This document shows, piece by piece, positions 8,683-18,090 of a DNA stretch of 64,000 bases. The translations under genes were made by a program, and so were the position numbers. This DNA is from Virgisporangium aliadipatigenens (GTDB taxonomy: Bacteria > Actinomycetota > Actinomycetes > Mycobacteriales > Micromonosporaceae). Positions within the stretch are counted from its first letter, which is position 1, and each line of letters starts with the position of its first letter. The notes under the pieces were generated by a model. That model saw only the letters and a list, made by a program, of their open reading frames with translations. It was not told the DNA's origin and ran no database searches. The stretch covers positions 1-64,000 of the forward strand of contig NZ_BOPF01000046.1 of NCBI RefSeq assembly GCF_016863615.1, given 5' to 3'.

Positions 8683-9725
8683 GCCCGTCGCGGGCGGTCG
8701 TCGCGGGCTTCGGCATCGCGCATCCGCCGGCCGTGCGCCAGGAGGACCTGTGGCGCGGCTTCTTCGACCGGCACTACACCGGCGTGCAGCGCGGGTTCGC
8801 CAAGCGCATCTTCGAGAACGCCGGCGTCACCACCCGCCACGGCGTGATCAATCCGCTGGTGGAGGACGTGTCGGGCTGGTCCACCGGCGCCCGCATGGAA
8901 CGCTACGTCGTCGAGGCCCTGCCGCTGGCCAAGGACGCGGTGGGTCGCGCGCTGGACGCCGCCGCCCTGGACCCGGCCGACGTGGGCCTGTTCGCGGTCT
9001 GTTCGTGCACCGGGTACGTGACGCCGGGGCTGGACATCCTCCTGGCCCGCGATCTCGGGATGGCGCCGCGGACGCAGCGGCTGTTCGTCGGGCACATGGG
9101 CTGCTACGCGGCGCTGCCCGGCCTCGGCGCGGCGGCCGACTACGTGACCGTGCACCGTCGGCCGGCGCTGCTGCTCTGCGCGGAACTGCCGAGCCTGCAC
9201 GTCCAGCCCGCCACGCGCGACCCGCAGCAGATCATCGCGCACTCGCTCTTCTCCGACGCGGCCGTCGCCGTGGTCCTCCGCCCCTCCGCGAACGGCTACG
9301 CCCTGCGCGAGGTGTCCGCCGTCACGGACACCACGACGGCGGATCACATGACGTGGGACGTGACGGATCTCGGGTTCCGCATGGGGCTGTCCCCGAAGGT
9401 CCCCGACGCCCTGTCCAGGCACGTGGCACCCACGATCGACGCCCTGCTGGCCGGCCACGGCCTGACCCGCGCGGACATAGACGGCTGGGCCGTGCACCCC
9501 GGCGGTCCCAAGATCCTCGACGTGGTCCGCGACGAACTGGCCCTAGATGAGTCGGACCTGACGGAGTCGAGGCAGGTGCTGGCGGAGCACGGCAACTGCT
9601 CCAGCCCCACGGTCCTTCTGATCATCGAGGCCCTGGCCGCGAGGCCCACACCCCCGAGGCGCGTGTTGGCGATGGCCTTCGGCCCCGGCCTGACCCTGTA
9701 CGCCGCCCTGCTGGAGAGGGTCTAG
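8676..9725 (+). CDS. Type III polyketide synthase
   Basis: This chalcone-synthase-family enzyme extends an acyl-CoA starter with malonyl-CoA and cyclises the chain to an alkylresorcinol or alkylpyrone. The 349-residue protein starts at ATG 8676, overlapping the flavoprotein stop by seven bases (GTG 8679 is possible). The catalytic triad is readable: Cys in GHMGCYAAL, His in WAVHPGGPKIL, and Asn in EHGNCSSPT. The length is typical of the family. The UbiA, UbiG-like and flavoprotein neighbours suggest an alkylresorcinol-type product that is then hydroxylated, methylated and prenylated. Confidence 0.92.
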   Translation: MVSPSRAVVAGFGIAHPPAVRQEDLWRGFFDRHYTGVQRGFAKRIFENAGVTTRHGVINPLVEDVSGWSTGARMERYVVEALPLAKDAVGRALDAAALDPADVGLFAVCSCTGYVTPGLDILLARDLGMAPRTQRLFVGHMGCYAALPGLGAAADYVTVHRRPALLLCAELPSLHVQPATRDPQQIIAHSLFSDAAVAVVLRPSANGYALREVSAVTDTTTADHMTWDVTDLGFRMGLSPKVPDALSRHVAPTIDALLAGHGLTRADIDGWAVHPGGPKILDVVRDELALDESDLTESRQVLAEHGNCSSPTVLLIIEALAARPTPPRRVLAMAFGPGLTLYAALLERV

Positions 9726-9729
9726 GGCC

Positions 9730-10647
9730 CTAGCCGAGCAGGCGCTCCAGGTCGGGCTTCAGGTCGGCGACCGGTTTGGTGGCATCCGTCACCAGCGTGA
9801 TGCCCCAGTCGGAGCTGACCAGGATCAGCCACCCCTTGCGGCTGGCGCCCGGGACGCCCGGGACCGCCGCCCGCAGCGCACCCGCCGGGTCGAGCAGGAA
9901 GCGCGTGCGCACCCCGGGCGGCCCGGTGCGGCTGGCCGGCGGGCGGCTCGGGCTCGCGGACGGATCCACCGACGGAGTCGGGAACGGCGGCACCGTCACG
10001 AAGTCCGGTCCGAGCGACCCGCTGGGCGTGCTGCTGCCCGTCGGGACGGCCGAGGGCCACCCGGCATACCCCGGAGCCGTCGAACCGGACGCGGAGGCCC
10101 GCGGGTCGGGCGTCATCACGACGAGCACGTTGATCCGCGGGTCGACCGACTCGATGAGCGTGTCGACGACCCGGGTGCAGTCGCAGCCGTCCACCAGCAC
10201 CACCACGGCCGGAACCTGGTCGCGCAGGCGCACCCAGTTGCCCTCGTGGTCGATCAGCGGCAGGTCGGGCAGGGTCAGCGGGCGGTCCTTGGCGGTGACG
10301 CTGTCCGGGTCGGGTGTGCCCTGCGGATAGCCGCCCGGCCACGCCACGGCGAAGAGGCTGATGAGCGTGGCGATGACGGCGATGGCCATGATCGCCAGCG
10401 GAACGCCCAGCGACGGCACCTCGCGCTTGCCGCCGGGCGCGGCGACCCTGATCCAGCGCTGCCAGCGGTAGCGGGTCTTCTCGCGCTTGAGCTCCTTGCG
10501 GACCTCGGCCGCCTCGGCGTCGAGTGCGGAGGCGTCGTCGGGGATGACGATGCGGCCCCACTCGGGAGGAAGTTCGGGGACGCCGTCCGACGCGCCGCCG
10601 CCGTTTGGCGGCTGCTCGTCGCCGTTGCCGCCCCGCAGCGTGCCCAT
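9730..10647 (-). CDS. Membrane-anchored thioredoxin-fold-like protein
   Basis: The 305-residue protein starts at ATG 10647. A charged cytoplasmic N-terminus of about 75 residues precedes one membrane helix (LGVPLAIMAIAVIATLISLF). The outside domain begins LPDLPLIDHEGNWVRLRDQ, in the style of TlpA/AhpC proteins, followed by VVVLVDGCDCTRVV. The CDC motif takes the place of a CxxC active site. A disordered Ser/Pro insert of about 60 residues splits the domain. It converges on the type III PKS gene with only four bases between stops. A redox role is possible but not shown. Confidence 0.7.
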   Translation of the reverse strand: MGTLRGGNGDEQPPNGGGASDGVPELPPEWGRIVIPDDASALDAEAAEVRKELKREKTRYRWQRWIRVAAPGGKREVPSLGVPLAIMAIAVIATLISLFAVAWPGGYPQGTPDPDSVTAKDRPLTLPDLPLIDHEGNWVRLRDQVPAVVVLVDGCDCTRVVDTLIESVDPRINVLVVMTPDPRASASGSTAPGYAGWPSAVPTGSSTPSGSLGPDFVTVPPFPTPSVDPSASPSRPPASRTGPPGVRTRFLLDPAGALRAAVPGVPGASRKGWLILVSSDWGITLVTDATKPVADLKPDLERLLG

Positions 10648-11010
10648 CTACCCGACTCCTCGCGCCCGCGTCCAGTGTCTGGCACCGCGCCGACAAGTGC
10701 CAGTGGCGGAGCCGGTCGCGCGGGTTGTCACGTGCCCGCGGGGACGGGCGAACGGCCGACCCCGATCGTCCACCGTGACTCTACGTGTCCTTTCCGCATG
10801 TGCGTGTGCGCTGGTCAGACGTGTCGCGGCCCCGTGCCGGACCCCCATACGCTACCGCTGTCCAGCCCCGTGATGCAGGTCCGGCGCGACCTGTCAAGCG
10901 GGAGAAAGGCGACTCGCACCTACCCTGACCTGCGGTAATGCTGCCGCTCAGGGTGGGAATCGGAGCCCATCCCGTGTTACCCTGGTGGGAGCGAAAGGGG
11001 TTTCGAACCT
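10648..11010. promoter_or_regulatory. Intergenic region holding the likely carD promoter
   Basis: These 363 bases separate two divergent genes and contain no convincing gene. Near the carD end, GGGAAT at 10955-10960 and TACCCT at 10978-10983 are 17 bases apart, which would put transcription start near 10990. GGGAAT with GTT at 10976-10978 also looks loosely like an ECF-sigma promoter, although the 15-base gap is short for SigR/SigH types. A GAAAGGGG ribosome site precedes the ATG. Confidence 0.35.
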
Positions 11011-11496
11011 ATGGTTTTCAGTGTCGGCGAGACCGTTGTCTACCCCCACCACGGGGCCGCACTCATCGAGGCAATCGAGACCCGGGTCGTCAAGGGCGAG
11101 GAGAAACTGTACCTCGTTCTCAGGGTCGCTCAGGGTGACCTGACGGTGCGGGTGCCCGCCGAAAACGCCGAGATCGTCGGTGTGCGTGAAGTCGTGGGCG
11201 AGGAAGGCCTGACCAAGGTCTTCGACGTTCTGCGTGCTCCCCACACCGAGGAGCCGACCAACTGGTCGCGGCGGTACAAGGCCAATCTCGAGAAGCTCGC
11301 CTCGGGTAACCCGCTCAAGGTCGCCGAGGTCGTTCGTGACCTGTGGCGTCGTGAGCGTGAGCGCGGCCTGTCGGCAGGAGAGAAGCGGATGCTCGCCAAG
11401 GCGCGAGACATTTTGGTCGGCGAGGTGGCGCTCGCCGAAAAGAGCACCAAGGACGAGGCGGAAGTCCTGCTCGACAAGGTGTTGACGGAAGCCTGA
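11011..11496 (+). CDS. carD: CarD-family RNA polymerase-binding regulator
   Basis: CarD binds the RNA polymerase beta subunit and stabilises open promoter complexes; in mycobacteria it is essential and controls rRNA transcription. The 161-residue protein has the N-terminal RNAP-interaction domain, starting [17 protein letters not shown], with [16 protein letters not shown]. The helical DNA-binding domain includes [13 protein letters not shown] and the Trp in [12 protein letters not shown]. It is followed by ispD 32 bases later, the usual actinobacterial arrangement. Confidence 0.95.
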   Translation: MVFSVGETVVYPHHGAALIEAIETRVVKGEEKLYLVLRVAQGDLTVRVPAENAEIVGVREVVGEEGLTKVFDVLRAPHTEEPTNWSRRYKANLEKLASGNPLKVAEVVRDLWRRERERGLSAGEKRMLAKARDILVGEVALAEKSTKDEAEVLLDKVLTEA

Positions 11497-11528
11497 CCGC
11501 AGCTTCCAAACCGACCGAGGACCGCGAC

Positions 11529-12218
11529 GTGACCGCGCATTCCGTGCGTGATGACGTCGCGGTCCTCGTTCCGGCTGCGGGCATGGGAGTCCGGCTGGGG
11601 CCGGGTGCCCCGAAGGCGCTCCGCACGCTGGCCGGTGAGCCGTTGCTCGTTCATGCGGTGCGGCGCGTGGCTGCGGCCCCCTCGGTGGGGCGCATCGTCG
11701 TCGCGGCTCCCCCCGACGACGTCGAATCTGTGGTGGCGCTGTTGCGCCCGGTCGCTCACGTCGTCGTCGTGCCCGGCGGTGCCACGCGTCAAACCTCGGT
11801 TTCCCTGGCGCTCGACGCCGTGGGGGAGGCGTTCCCGATCGTGCTCGTGCACGATGCCGCGCGGGCCCTCGCACCCGTCGAACTGATCGAACGCGTGGCC
11901 GCCGCCGTTCGGGACGGCCACGAGGCCGTGGTGCCCGTTCTGCCGGTGGTCGACACGATCAAGCAGGTGGACGCCGACGGGCGGGTCGCCGGCACGGTCG
12001 ACCGCTCGGTGCTGCGCTCGGTGCAGACGCCGCAGGGGTTCAGCCGGGAGACGCTGGTCAGGGCGCACGCAGCAGCCGTCGACGAGCACACCGACGACGC
12101 GGGCATGTGCGAGAAGATCGGCGTCGCGGTGTGGACCGTTCCCGGGGACGAGCGGGCGCTGAAGATCACCAGGCCGCTCGACCTGGAGATCGCGTGCCTC
12201 CTACTTGACCTTGGTTAG
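11529..12218 (+). CDS. ispD: 2-C-methyl-D-erythritol 4-phosphate cytidylyltransferase
   Basis: IspD makes CDP-methylerythritol from MEP and CTP, the third step of the MEP isoprenoid pathway. The 229-residue protein starts at GTG 11529. The nucleotide-binding signature AAGMGVRLGPGAPKAL and the substrate motif VLVHDAARAL are intact. It forms an operon with carD. Its last 18 bases overlap the 3' end of the convergent VTT-domain gene. IspD and IspF also supply isoprenoid precursors that the UbiA enzyme in this window would use. Confidence 0.95.
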   Translation: MTAHSVRDDVAVLVPAAGMGVRLGPGAPKALRTLAGEPLLVHAVRRVAAAPSVGRIVVAAPPDDVESVVALLRPVAHVVVVPGGATRQTSVSLALDAVGEAFPIVLVHDAARALAPVELIERVAAAVRDGHEAVVPVLPVVDTIKQVDADGRVAGTVDRSVLRSVQTPQGFSRETLVRAHAAAVDEHTDDAGMCEKIGVAVWTVPGDERALKITRPLDLEIACLLLDLG

Positions 12219-12884
12219 CGACACCCGCGGGTGGCGGCGCCACACCAGGTAGGTGCCGATCGTGCCGCCGATCCCCAGGATGACCACGGCGGTGCCGGCG
12301 ATCTTCGTGCCGAGCCAGTTCTGGTGGACGGTGGCGGAGCCGAGGGCCGCGTACGCCAGCGTCGCCGGCAGTGCCCCCAGGATCGTTCCCGTGATGAACT
12401 GGCGGGCCCGCACGGAGGTCGTCCCGAACGCGTAGTTGGAGACCGCGAACGGAATCATCGGGATCATGCGGCTCACCACGACCGCCCAGACCCCGTGCCG
12501 GGCCACCCACGCCTCGATGAGCGCCAGCCGGCCGCGCAGCCGCATGGCGACGTAGCCCCGGCCGAGGAACCGCCCCACGACGTACGCCATCGTCGCGCCG
12601 GCCGTGACGCCGAGCAGCACGTACGCCGAACCGCTCCACGTGCCGAAGATCGCCCCGCCGACCAGCGCCAGCAGCGTCCGCGGCACCATCGCGGCCACCA
12701 GTACCGCGCTGCCGACCACCACGGCCAGCGGCGCGAACACCGTGCTCGAGCGCAGCGTCAGCAGGAGGGCGTCCTTGTCCGGCCCCGCCGCGAGCGCACC
12801 GCCGAAGAGGGCGATCACCAGCGCCACCAGCGCGGCGAAGCGCAGCCCGTGCGCCGTCGGCCGGGCCGCTAACACCCTGCGCAT
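12201..12884 (-). CDS. TVP38/TMEM64 (VTT domain) membrane protein
   Basis: The 227-residue protein starts at ATG 12884 and has five to six hydrophobic segments. The VTT/DedA-like core reads [16 protein letters not shown], then GRFLGRGYV, then [17 protein letters not shown], with the typical Arg and Pro-rich turn. Family members are membrane proteins linked to lipid or small-molecule transport; some are DedA-like flippases. It lies in reverse orientation between ispD and ispF, and its 3' end overlaps ispD by 18 bases. Confidence 0.85.
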   Translation of the reverse strand: MRRVLAARPTAHGLRFAALVALVIALFGGALAAGPDKDALLLTLRSSTVFAPLAVVVGSAVLVAAMVPRTLLALVGGAIFGTWSGSAYVLLGVTAGATMAYVVGRFLGRGYVAMRLRGRLALIEAWVARHGVWAVVVSRMIPMIPFAVSNYAFGTTSVRARQFITGTILGALPATLAYAALGSATVHQNWLGTKIAGTAVVILGIGGTIGTYLVWRRHPRVSLTKVK

Positions 12885-13061
12885 CCGCGATGTCGACGCA
12901 GAGACGGAACCGCCCGCCCCGGACTCGGGGTGGGCGGAGGCGTTCTCGTGAGCGCACGGCTCGGTATGCGGGGCTCCGGGCACGCCGACAAGAGTAGGCA
13001 ACCCGCGCTCCAACCCAAAACCCCCGGGAGTGGCGAATCGGGTGCAGTAGATTGCCGTCTC

Positions 13062-13577
13062 GTGATCGTTCCGGTTGTCGGTGTGGGGACAGACGTGCAC
13101 GCGTTCGAGGCCGGACGCGAGTGCTGGGTCGCCGGTCTGCACTGGCCGGGCGTCGACGGGCTCGCCGGTCACTCCGACGGCGACGTCGTCGCGCACGCCG
13201 CCTGCGACGCCCTGTTCAGCGCCGCCGGGCTGGGCGATCTCGGTGCCAACTTCGGCACCTCGCGCCCCGAGTGGTCCGGCGCCGCCGGGGTGGCGCTGCT
13301 GGCCGAGGCCGCCCGCCTGGTCCGCGCCGCCGGTTTTTCCATCGGGAACGTCTCCGTACAGGTCGTCGGCGTCGCCCCCAAGGTGGGCACGCGCCGTGCC
13401 GAGGCCGAGCGGGTCCTCGGCGCGGCGACGGGTGCGCTCTTCCGGCTGAGCGGCACGACGACGGACGGCCTGGGGTTCACCGGCCGCGGTGAGGGTCTGG
13501 CCGCCGTCGCCGTCGCACTGGTCTACCCGGCAGAGCCTTCTCCGCCGGCGGAGCGCCCGGCCCAGGTCCAGGCGTAG
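13062..13577 (+). CDS. ispF: 2-C-methyl-D-erythritol 2,4-cyclodiphosphate synthase
   Basis: IspF cyclises CDP-ME 2-phosphate with release of CMP in the MEP pathway. The 171-residue protein starts at GTG 13062, which leads straight into [15 protein letters not shown]. Metal ligands Asp and His are in GTDVHAF and the third His is in LAGHSDGDV. The C-terminal [13 protein letters not shown] motif is intact. The last 55 bases overlap the convergent hmgA gene, so both C-terminal coding regions share this DNA. Confidence 0.95.
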   Translation: MIVPVVGVGTDVHAFEAGRECWVAGLHWPGVDGLAGHSDGDVVAHAACDALFSAAGLGDLGANFGTSRPEWSGAAGVALLAEAARLVRAAGFSIGNVSVQVVGVAPKVGTRRAEAERVLGAATGALFRLSGTTTDGLGFTGRGEGLAAVAVALVYPAEPSPPAERPAQVQA

Positions 13578-14710
13578 CCCGGATCCTCGACGGAGATCGC
13601 CGGCTCGCACAGGTCCAGCGGCCGGAACGTGTCCACCATGACGGCCAGTTCGTCGAAGAACTCCGCGCCGATGGCCCGCTCGGCGGCACCCGGCTGCGGC
13701 CCGTGCGTGAACCCCGACGGGTGCAGCGAGATCGAGCCCTGTTCGATGCCGGAGCCGCGCCGCGCCTCGTAGTTGCCGCCGCAGTAGAACATCACCTCGT
13801 CGGAGTCGACGTTGTGGTGGTTGTACGGCACCGGGATCGCCAGCGGGTGGTAGTCCACCTTCCGCGGCACGAACGAGCAGATGACGAAGTTCGGTCCCTG
13901 GAACGTCTGGTGCGCCGGCGGCGGCTGGTGCACCCGCCCCGTGATCGGTTCGAAGTCGGCCACGTTGAACGCCCACGGGTACTGGTGCCCGTCCCAGCCC
14001 ACCACGTCGAACGGGTGATTCGCGTACGTGAACTTCGTCCAGCCGCGCCGGTGCTGCACGTACACCTCGACGTCGGTGCCCTCCGCCAGCAGCGGCTCGG
14101 TGGGGCCGCGCAGGTCGCGTTCGCAGTACGGCGAGTGTTCGAGGAACTGGCCGCGCGTGCTGAGGTAGCGCTTGGGCGGGCCGATGTGACCGGTGGCCTC
14201 GATCGCGTACAGGCGCACCGGCCCGTCGGGAACGATCCGGTACACGGTCGACGTCGGGATGATCACGTAGTCGCCCTGGCCCGCGCGAAGCGCCCCGAAC
14301 ACCGTCTCGAACGTCGCGTTGCCGGCCTCGACGTAGACGCACTCGTCGCCGACGGCGTTGCGGTAGAGCGCGGAGGGGCGTTCGGCGACCACGTAGGAGA
14401 TGCGGCAGTCGTCGTTGGCGAGCAGGTGCTGGCGGTCCAGGATCGGATCGGCGTCCGGTCCGGCGTCCAGCTTGTGGGTGCGGAAGTGGCGGGGTTTCAG
14501 CGGTCTGTTCGGCACCCGCGTCCACGCCGGAGCGTCGTACTCCTCGGACGCCATGATCGCGGTCGGCAGGTAGCGGTGGTAGAGAAGCGAAGAATCGCTG
14601 GAGAAGCCCTCCTGGCCCATCAGTTCCTCCGCGTAAAGGGAACCGTCGGGCTGCCGGAACTGAGTGTGCCTTTTGGGCGGGAACTCCCCTACCTGACGGT
14701 AGTAGGGCAT
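13523..14710 (-). CDS. hmgA: Homogentisate 1,2-dioxygenase
   Basis: HmgA opens the homogentisate ring with iron and O2 to give maleylacetoacetate in tyrosine catabolism. The 395-residue protein starts at ATG 14710, 7 bases after a full AGGAGG. Family hallmarks include [19 protein letters not shown] at the N-terminus, [26 protein letters not shown] (iron-ligand region) and [14 protein letters not shown]. It is divergent from the unknown-plus-fahA operon; only 61 bases separate the two starts, so they probably share regulation. Its 3' end overlaps ispF by 55 bases. Confidence 0.95.
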   Translation of the reverse strand: MPYYRQVGEFPPKRHTQFRQPDGSLYAEELMGQEGFSSDSSLLYHRYLPTAIMASEEYDAPAWTRVPNRPLKPRHFRTHKLDAGPDADPILDRQHLLANDDCRISYVVAERPSALYRNAVGDECVYVEAGNATFETVFGALRAGQGDYVIIPTSTVYRIVPDGPVRLYAIEATGHIGPPKRYLSTRGQFLEHSPYCERDLRGPTEPLLAEGTDVEVYVQHRRGWTKFTYANHPFDVVGWDGHQYPWAFNVADFEPITGRVHQPPPAHQTFQGPNFVICSFVPRKVDYHPLAIPVPYNHHNVDSDEVMFYCGGNYEARRGSGIEQGSISLHPSGFTHGPQPGAAERAIGAEFFDELAVMVDTFRPLDLCEPAISVEDPGYAWTWAGRSAGGEGSAG

Positions 14711-14771
14711 CTGAGCCTCCTGAAATACGGCATTCTTGTCCGCATTTAGAGCGTCCGTTAGGTTGCTGAAC

Positions 14772-15629
14772 GTGTCAAACAGCGTGCCGCCGCTGCTCGT
14801 CGGACTTCTCGACGACGCCGCCATGTTCCCCCCGGGCAGCGCGTCGCTGACTGATGCCCTGGCCACGCACCGTTTGCACCGGGCGGCGTGGTACTCCCAA
14901 CTGGTCGGCCCCCTCATGATCCCCGCCGAAGACGTCGGCAGCCTCTGGTCGCGGTTACGCGAATCGATCGGTGGGGGTGAATCCGAGCGGCTCTCCGTCG
15001 GACTGCTCGGCCCGTTGCCCGTCGTCGCCGGTGCGCTCGCCGCCGCCGGTGGCGCGCTCGACGTTCGGGTGATCGAGTCGCCGATCGCCAAGCGGGGCGA
15101 GGACCCGATGCCCGGGGTGCGGTCGTTCCTCAAAGTGGCGGGCACGCTGAACGCGTACGCGGAGGTGCCGCTGACCTGGGGACTGCTCGGTGCCCTCGAC
15201 GCCCTCGCCGAGGCGCGGGCCGCCGGGCAGAACATCGGGCCCAAGTTCCGCACCGGCGGGCTCGCCGCGGAGCTCTTCCCCACCCCGGTCGAACTGGCCG
15301 CCGTCATCTGCGCCTGCCGCGACCGGGACCTGCCGTTCAAGTTGACCGCGGGGCTGCACCACGCGCTGCGGCACACCGACCCGGAGACCGGGTTCCTGCA
15401 CCACGGGTTCCTCAACGTGCTCGCCGGTGCGATCGCCGCGGCGGACGGGGCGGAGGCGGCGGACGTGGCCGAGGTGCTCGCGAGCACGGACGCGGTGCCC
15501 CTGGTGGAGACGGTGCGGCTGCGCCTGGACGACAAGCGGCCCCTGTGGGTCGGGTACGGCACGTGCAGCGTGGGGGAGCCGCTGTCCGACATGCGCCGCC
15601 TGGGGCTCCTGCCGGGGAGGGTCGGGTAG
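14772..15629 (+). CDS. Conserved protein of unknown function in the homogentisate locus
   Basis: The 285-residue protein starts at GTG 14772; ATG 14736 is possible, but it would leave only about 25 bases to the divergent hmgA start. I do not recognise a named family. Well-ordered motifs suggest an enzyme: LLDDAAMFPPGS near the N-terminus, then NIGPKFRTGG, LPFKLTAGLHHALRH and HHGFLNVLAGA, with several His residues in the second half. fahA starts three bases after its stop, so the two genes are surely co-transcribed. No maleylacetoacetate isomerase gene is seen in the locus, and this protein is a candidate for that step. Confidence 0.8.
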   Translation: MSNSVPPLLVGLLDDAAMFPPGSASLTDALATHRLHRAAWYSQLVGPLMIPAEDVGSLWSRLRESIGGGESERLSVGLLGPLPVVAGALAAAGGALDVRVIESPIAKRGEDPMPGVRSFLKVAGTLNAYAEVPLTWGLLGALDALAEARAAGQNIGPKFRTGGLAAELFPTPVELAAVICACRDRDLPFKLTAGLHHALRHTDPETGFLHHGFLNVLAGAIAAADGAEAADVAEVLASTDAVPLVETVRLRLDDKRPLWVGYGTCSVGEPLSDMRRLGLLPGRVG

Positions 15630-15632
15630 CCG

Positions 15633-16712
15633 GTGTACGGACTGGACAACCTGCCGTTCGGGGCCGCCGAGGGGCGGCTGTGGGTGCGCTACGGGGACGG
15701 GGCGCTGGACCTGTCGGCCGCCGCCGCACGCGGTGCGGTGGACGAACGGCTGGCCGCCTCGACGCTGAACCCGTTCCTGGCCGGTGGCCGTCCACTGTGG
15801 ACATCCACCCGCGCGGCGCTGAGGAAGCTCGAGTTCACCAACCTCACGCCCGTCGACGAGCTGAGCATGACGCTGCCGTTCGAGGTCGCGGACTACGTGG
15901 ACTTCTACTCCTCGGAGCAGCACGCGATCAACGCGAGCCGGATCCTGCGCCCGAACAGCCCGGGCATCACCCCGAACTGGAAACACCTGCCGATCGGCTA
16001 CCACGGCCGTTCCGGCAGCGTCGTCGTCTCCGGCACCGACATCGTGCGCCCGCACGGCCAGTGGCGCGACCCCGACGGCGTGCCCGAGTACGGGCCCACC
16101 CGGCGGCTGGACGTCGAGTGCGAGGTCGGCTTCGTGGTGGGCGTCCCGTCCGACGGGCCCGTCCCGACGGCGGCGTTCCGGGAGCACGTGTTCGGCGTGG
16201 TGCTGCTCAACGACTGGTCGGCCCGGGACATCCAGGCGTGGGAGATGGCGCCGCTCGGGCCGTTCCTGGGGAAGTCGTTCGCGACGTCGATCTCGCCGTG
16301 GGTGGTGCCGCTGGACGCGCTGGAGGCCGCCCGGATCACGGCCCCCGCCCAGGACCCGCCCGTCCTGCCGTACCTGCGCGACGACCGGACCGGCTACGAC
16401 CTGCGGCTGACCCTCGAGGTGAACGGCACCGTGCTCACCCGGCCACCGTTCCACCAAATGTATTGGACGGCGGCACAGCAACTGGCGCACATGACGGTGA
16501 ACGGCGCGAACGTCCGCACCGGGGATCTCTACGCCTCCGGGACGGTTTCCGGCAGCGACCCGGACGAACTCGGGTGCCTGCTGGAGTTGTACCGCAACAC
16601 CCGCTACCTGGCCGACGGGGACACCGTCACCATCAGCGCGACCGCGCCCGGGCCGGACGGATCCGTCATCGGGCTCGGGGAGGTGTCCGGGACGATCAGG
16701 CCGGCGCGCTAG
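15633..16712 (+). CDS. fahA: Fumarylacetoacetase
   Basis: The enzyme hydrolyses fumarylacetoacetate to fumarate and acetoacetate, the last step of tyrosine degradation. The 359-residue protein starts at GTG 15633. Conserved elements are VDFYSSEQHA, PIGYHGRSGS, the metal-site run VECEVGFVVG, and LLNDWSARDIQAWE. It directly follows the unknown gene at 14772. A full GTCCACTGTGGAC palindrome sits inside it at 15790-15802. Confidence 0.95.
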   Translation: MYGLDNLPFGAAEGRLWVRYGDGALDLSAAAARGAVDERLAASTLNPFLAGGRPLWTSTRAALRKLEFTNLTPVDELSMTLPFEVADYVDFYSSEQHAINASRILRPNSPGITPNWKHLPIGYHGRSGSVVVSGTDIVRPHGQWRDPDGVPEYGPTRRLDVECEVGFVVGVPSDGPVPTAAFREHVFGVVLLNDWSARDIQAWEMAPLGPFLGKSFATSISPWVVPLDALEAARITAPAQDPPVLPYLRDDRTGYDLRLTLEVNGTVLTRPPFHQMYWTAAQQLAHMTVNGANVRTGDLYASGTVSGSDPDELGCLLELYRNTRYLADGDTVTISATAPGPDGSVIGLGEVSGTIRPAR

Positions 16713-16725
16713 CATCGCGACTGCG

Positions 16726-18084
16726 ATGGTCTCCTTCTCCCGCCCGTCCCGCTGGCCCCGCTGGGCGCGCTTCCTGGTGAGCGCGCTCGCCGTCGTCACC
16801 ATGCTGACCGCCACCGGCGTCGTCGGCTACCGCGTCCTGGCCCCGGCCGACACGGTCGTGCCCGCCTCCTCGCCCTATCCCGAACGCGCGGTCGCCACCT
16901 CGCAGCGCTACGGCGAGCTGACCTCGGCGCCGCTGATCGTCGACGGCCGGCTGCGGGTCTACGCCGATCCGCGCCGCGTGTGGGCCGACGCGCAGGTCAC
17001 CTCCCGCACCGAGCAGACGCCGTACTGGACGTTCCGGCGGTGGCCGGCGCAGGTGGCGGGCGTCGTGGCGCTGGAAGGGAAGTTCGAGGGCGTCGCGCTG
17101 GTGATCGTGAAGTTCTCCGACGGGGTCGTCGTGGCGCTCAACCCGCGCACCGGACGGGTCGCCTGGCAGGCCGAGACGAAGGCCGGGGCGCGGGACACGT
17201 TCACCGGGCGGCGCACCGGGGCGGCCACCGTGTACGAGCCCGCCGGGCTGTTCACCGCGCGGTCCAGCAAGGACGGAGCCGCCGTGCTCGTCGTCGCCGG
17301 CGGGGACGAGGCGATCGGCTTCGACCCGTGGTCCGGCGAACGGCTGTGGTTCCAGAGCTTCCCGGAGAACCCGGGCTGCCACGAGACCGACTGGACGGGT
17401 GAGACGACGTACGTCGTGAAGGACTCGTGCGCGGCACCGGCCGAGCTCACGGTCTACGACGCGGCGAGCGGCATGCGGCTCGGCCAGTGGAAGCCGCCCG
17501 GGGCGCTGTCCGGCCCGGCCGAGGAGGCGAACTGGTTCGTCCAGCCGGTGTCGTGCTTCCGGGGCTACTCGCGCTGTTCCCTGATCCGGGCGGCACCGGT
17601 GTCGCAGGTCGTCTCCGCCGTGGAGAAGTTCGAGTCGCCGGAGTCGGGCAGGACGGCGTCGATCTGGCGGCTCAACAACGACGGCAGCGTCGAGGCGGAG
17701 AAGTTCGCGCAGGCGGACAACCCGTTCCTGCTGAGCGGGTCGCTGATCGAGACCGAGGTCAGCGGCATCGTCCGTTCGGTCGACCGGGCCAGCGGCGACG
17801 TGCAGTGGCGCAGCAAGTCCGCCGTCATGCGGCTGGTCCACGTCGACGTCAACGGCGTGTACGTGATCACGCCCGACTTCCGGTTCGTGGTGCTGCACCC
17901 GGCGACCGGGGTGGAGCTGTCCCGCACGGACCTGCGCAAGGACCCGGGCGAGCTGTGGAAGGTCGGGCACGTGCACGTGGCGGGCCGGTTCGTGGCGGTG
18001 GAACGGATCACCGGCGCCAAGGAGACGGCGTCGGACGACCGCTACTACACGGGTCCGACGCCGGTCGTGATGGCGGGCGTCTAG
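16726..18084 (+). CDS. Membrane-anchored PQQ-like beta-propeller protein
   Basis: The 452-residue protein starts at ATG 16726. One membrane helix (LVSALAVVTMLTATGVVGY) follows a short basic tail, leaving the rest outside. The body shows PQQ-like propeller blades: VVALNPRTGRVAWQAET, GFDPWSGERLWFQS and the later VDRASGDVQWRSKS. The length allows six to eight blades, and no enzyme residues are evident. It starts 13 bases after fahA but may have its own promoter. It converges on the aminotransferase gene. A similar protein is encoded at 32638. Confidence 0.75.
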   Translation: MVSFSRPSRWPRWARFLVSALAVVTMLTATGVVGYRVLAPADTVVPASSPYPERAVATSQRYGELTSAPLIVDGRLRVYADPRRVWADAQVTSRTEQTPYWTFRRWPAQVAGVVALEGKFEGVALVIVKFSDGVVVALNPRTGRVAWQAETKAGARDTFTGRRTGAATVYEPAGLFTARSSKDGAAVLVVAGGDEAIGFDPWSGERLWFQSFPENPGCHETDWTGETTYVVKDSCAAPAELTVYDAASGMRLGQWKPPGALSGPAEEANWFVQPVSCFRGYSRCSLIRAAPVSQVVSAVEKFESPESGRTASIWRLNNDGSVEAEKFAQADNPFLLSGSLIETEVSGIVRSVDRASGDVQWRSKSAVMRLVHVDVNGVYVITPDFRFVVLHPATGVELSRTDLRKDPGELWKVGHVHVAGRFVAVERITGAKETASDDRYYTGPTPVVMAGV

Positions 18085-18090
18085 TCCGCT

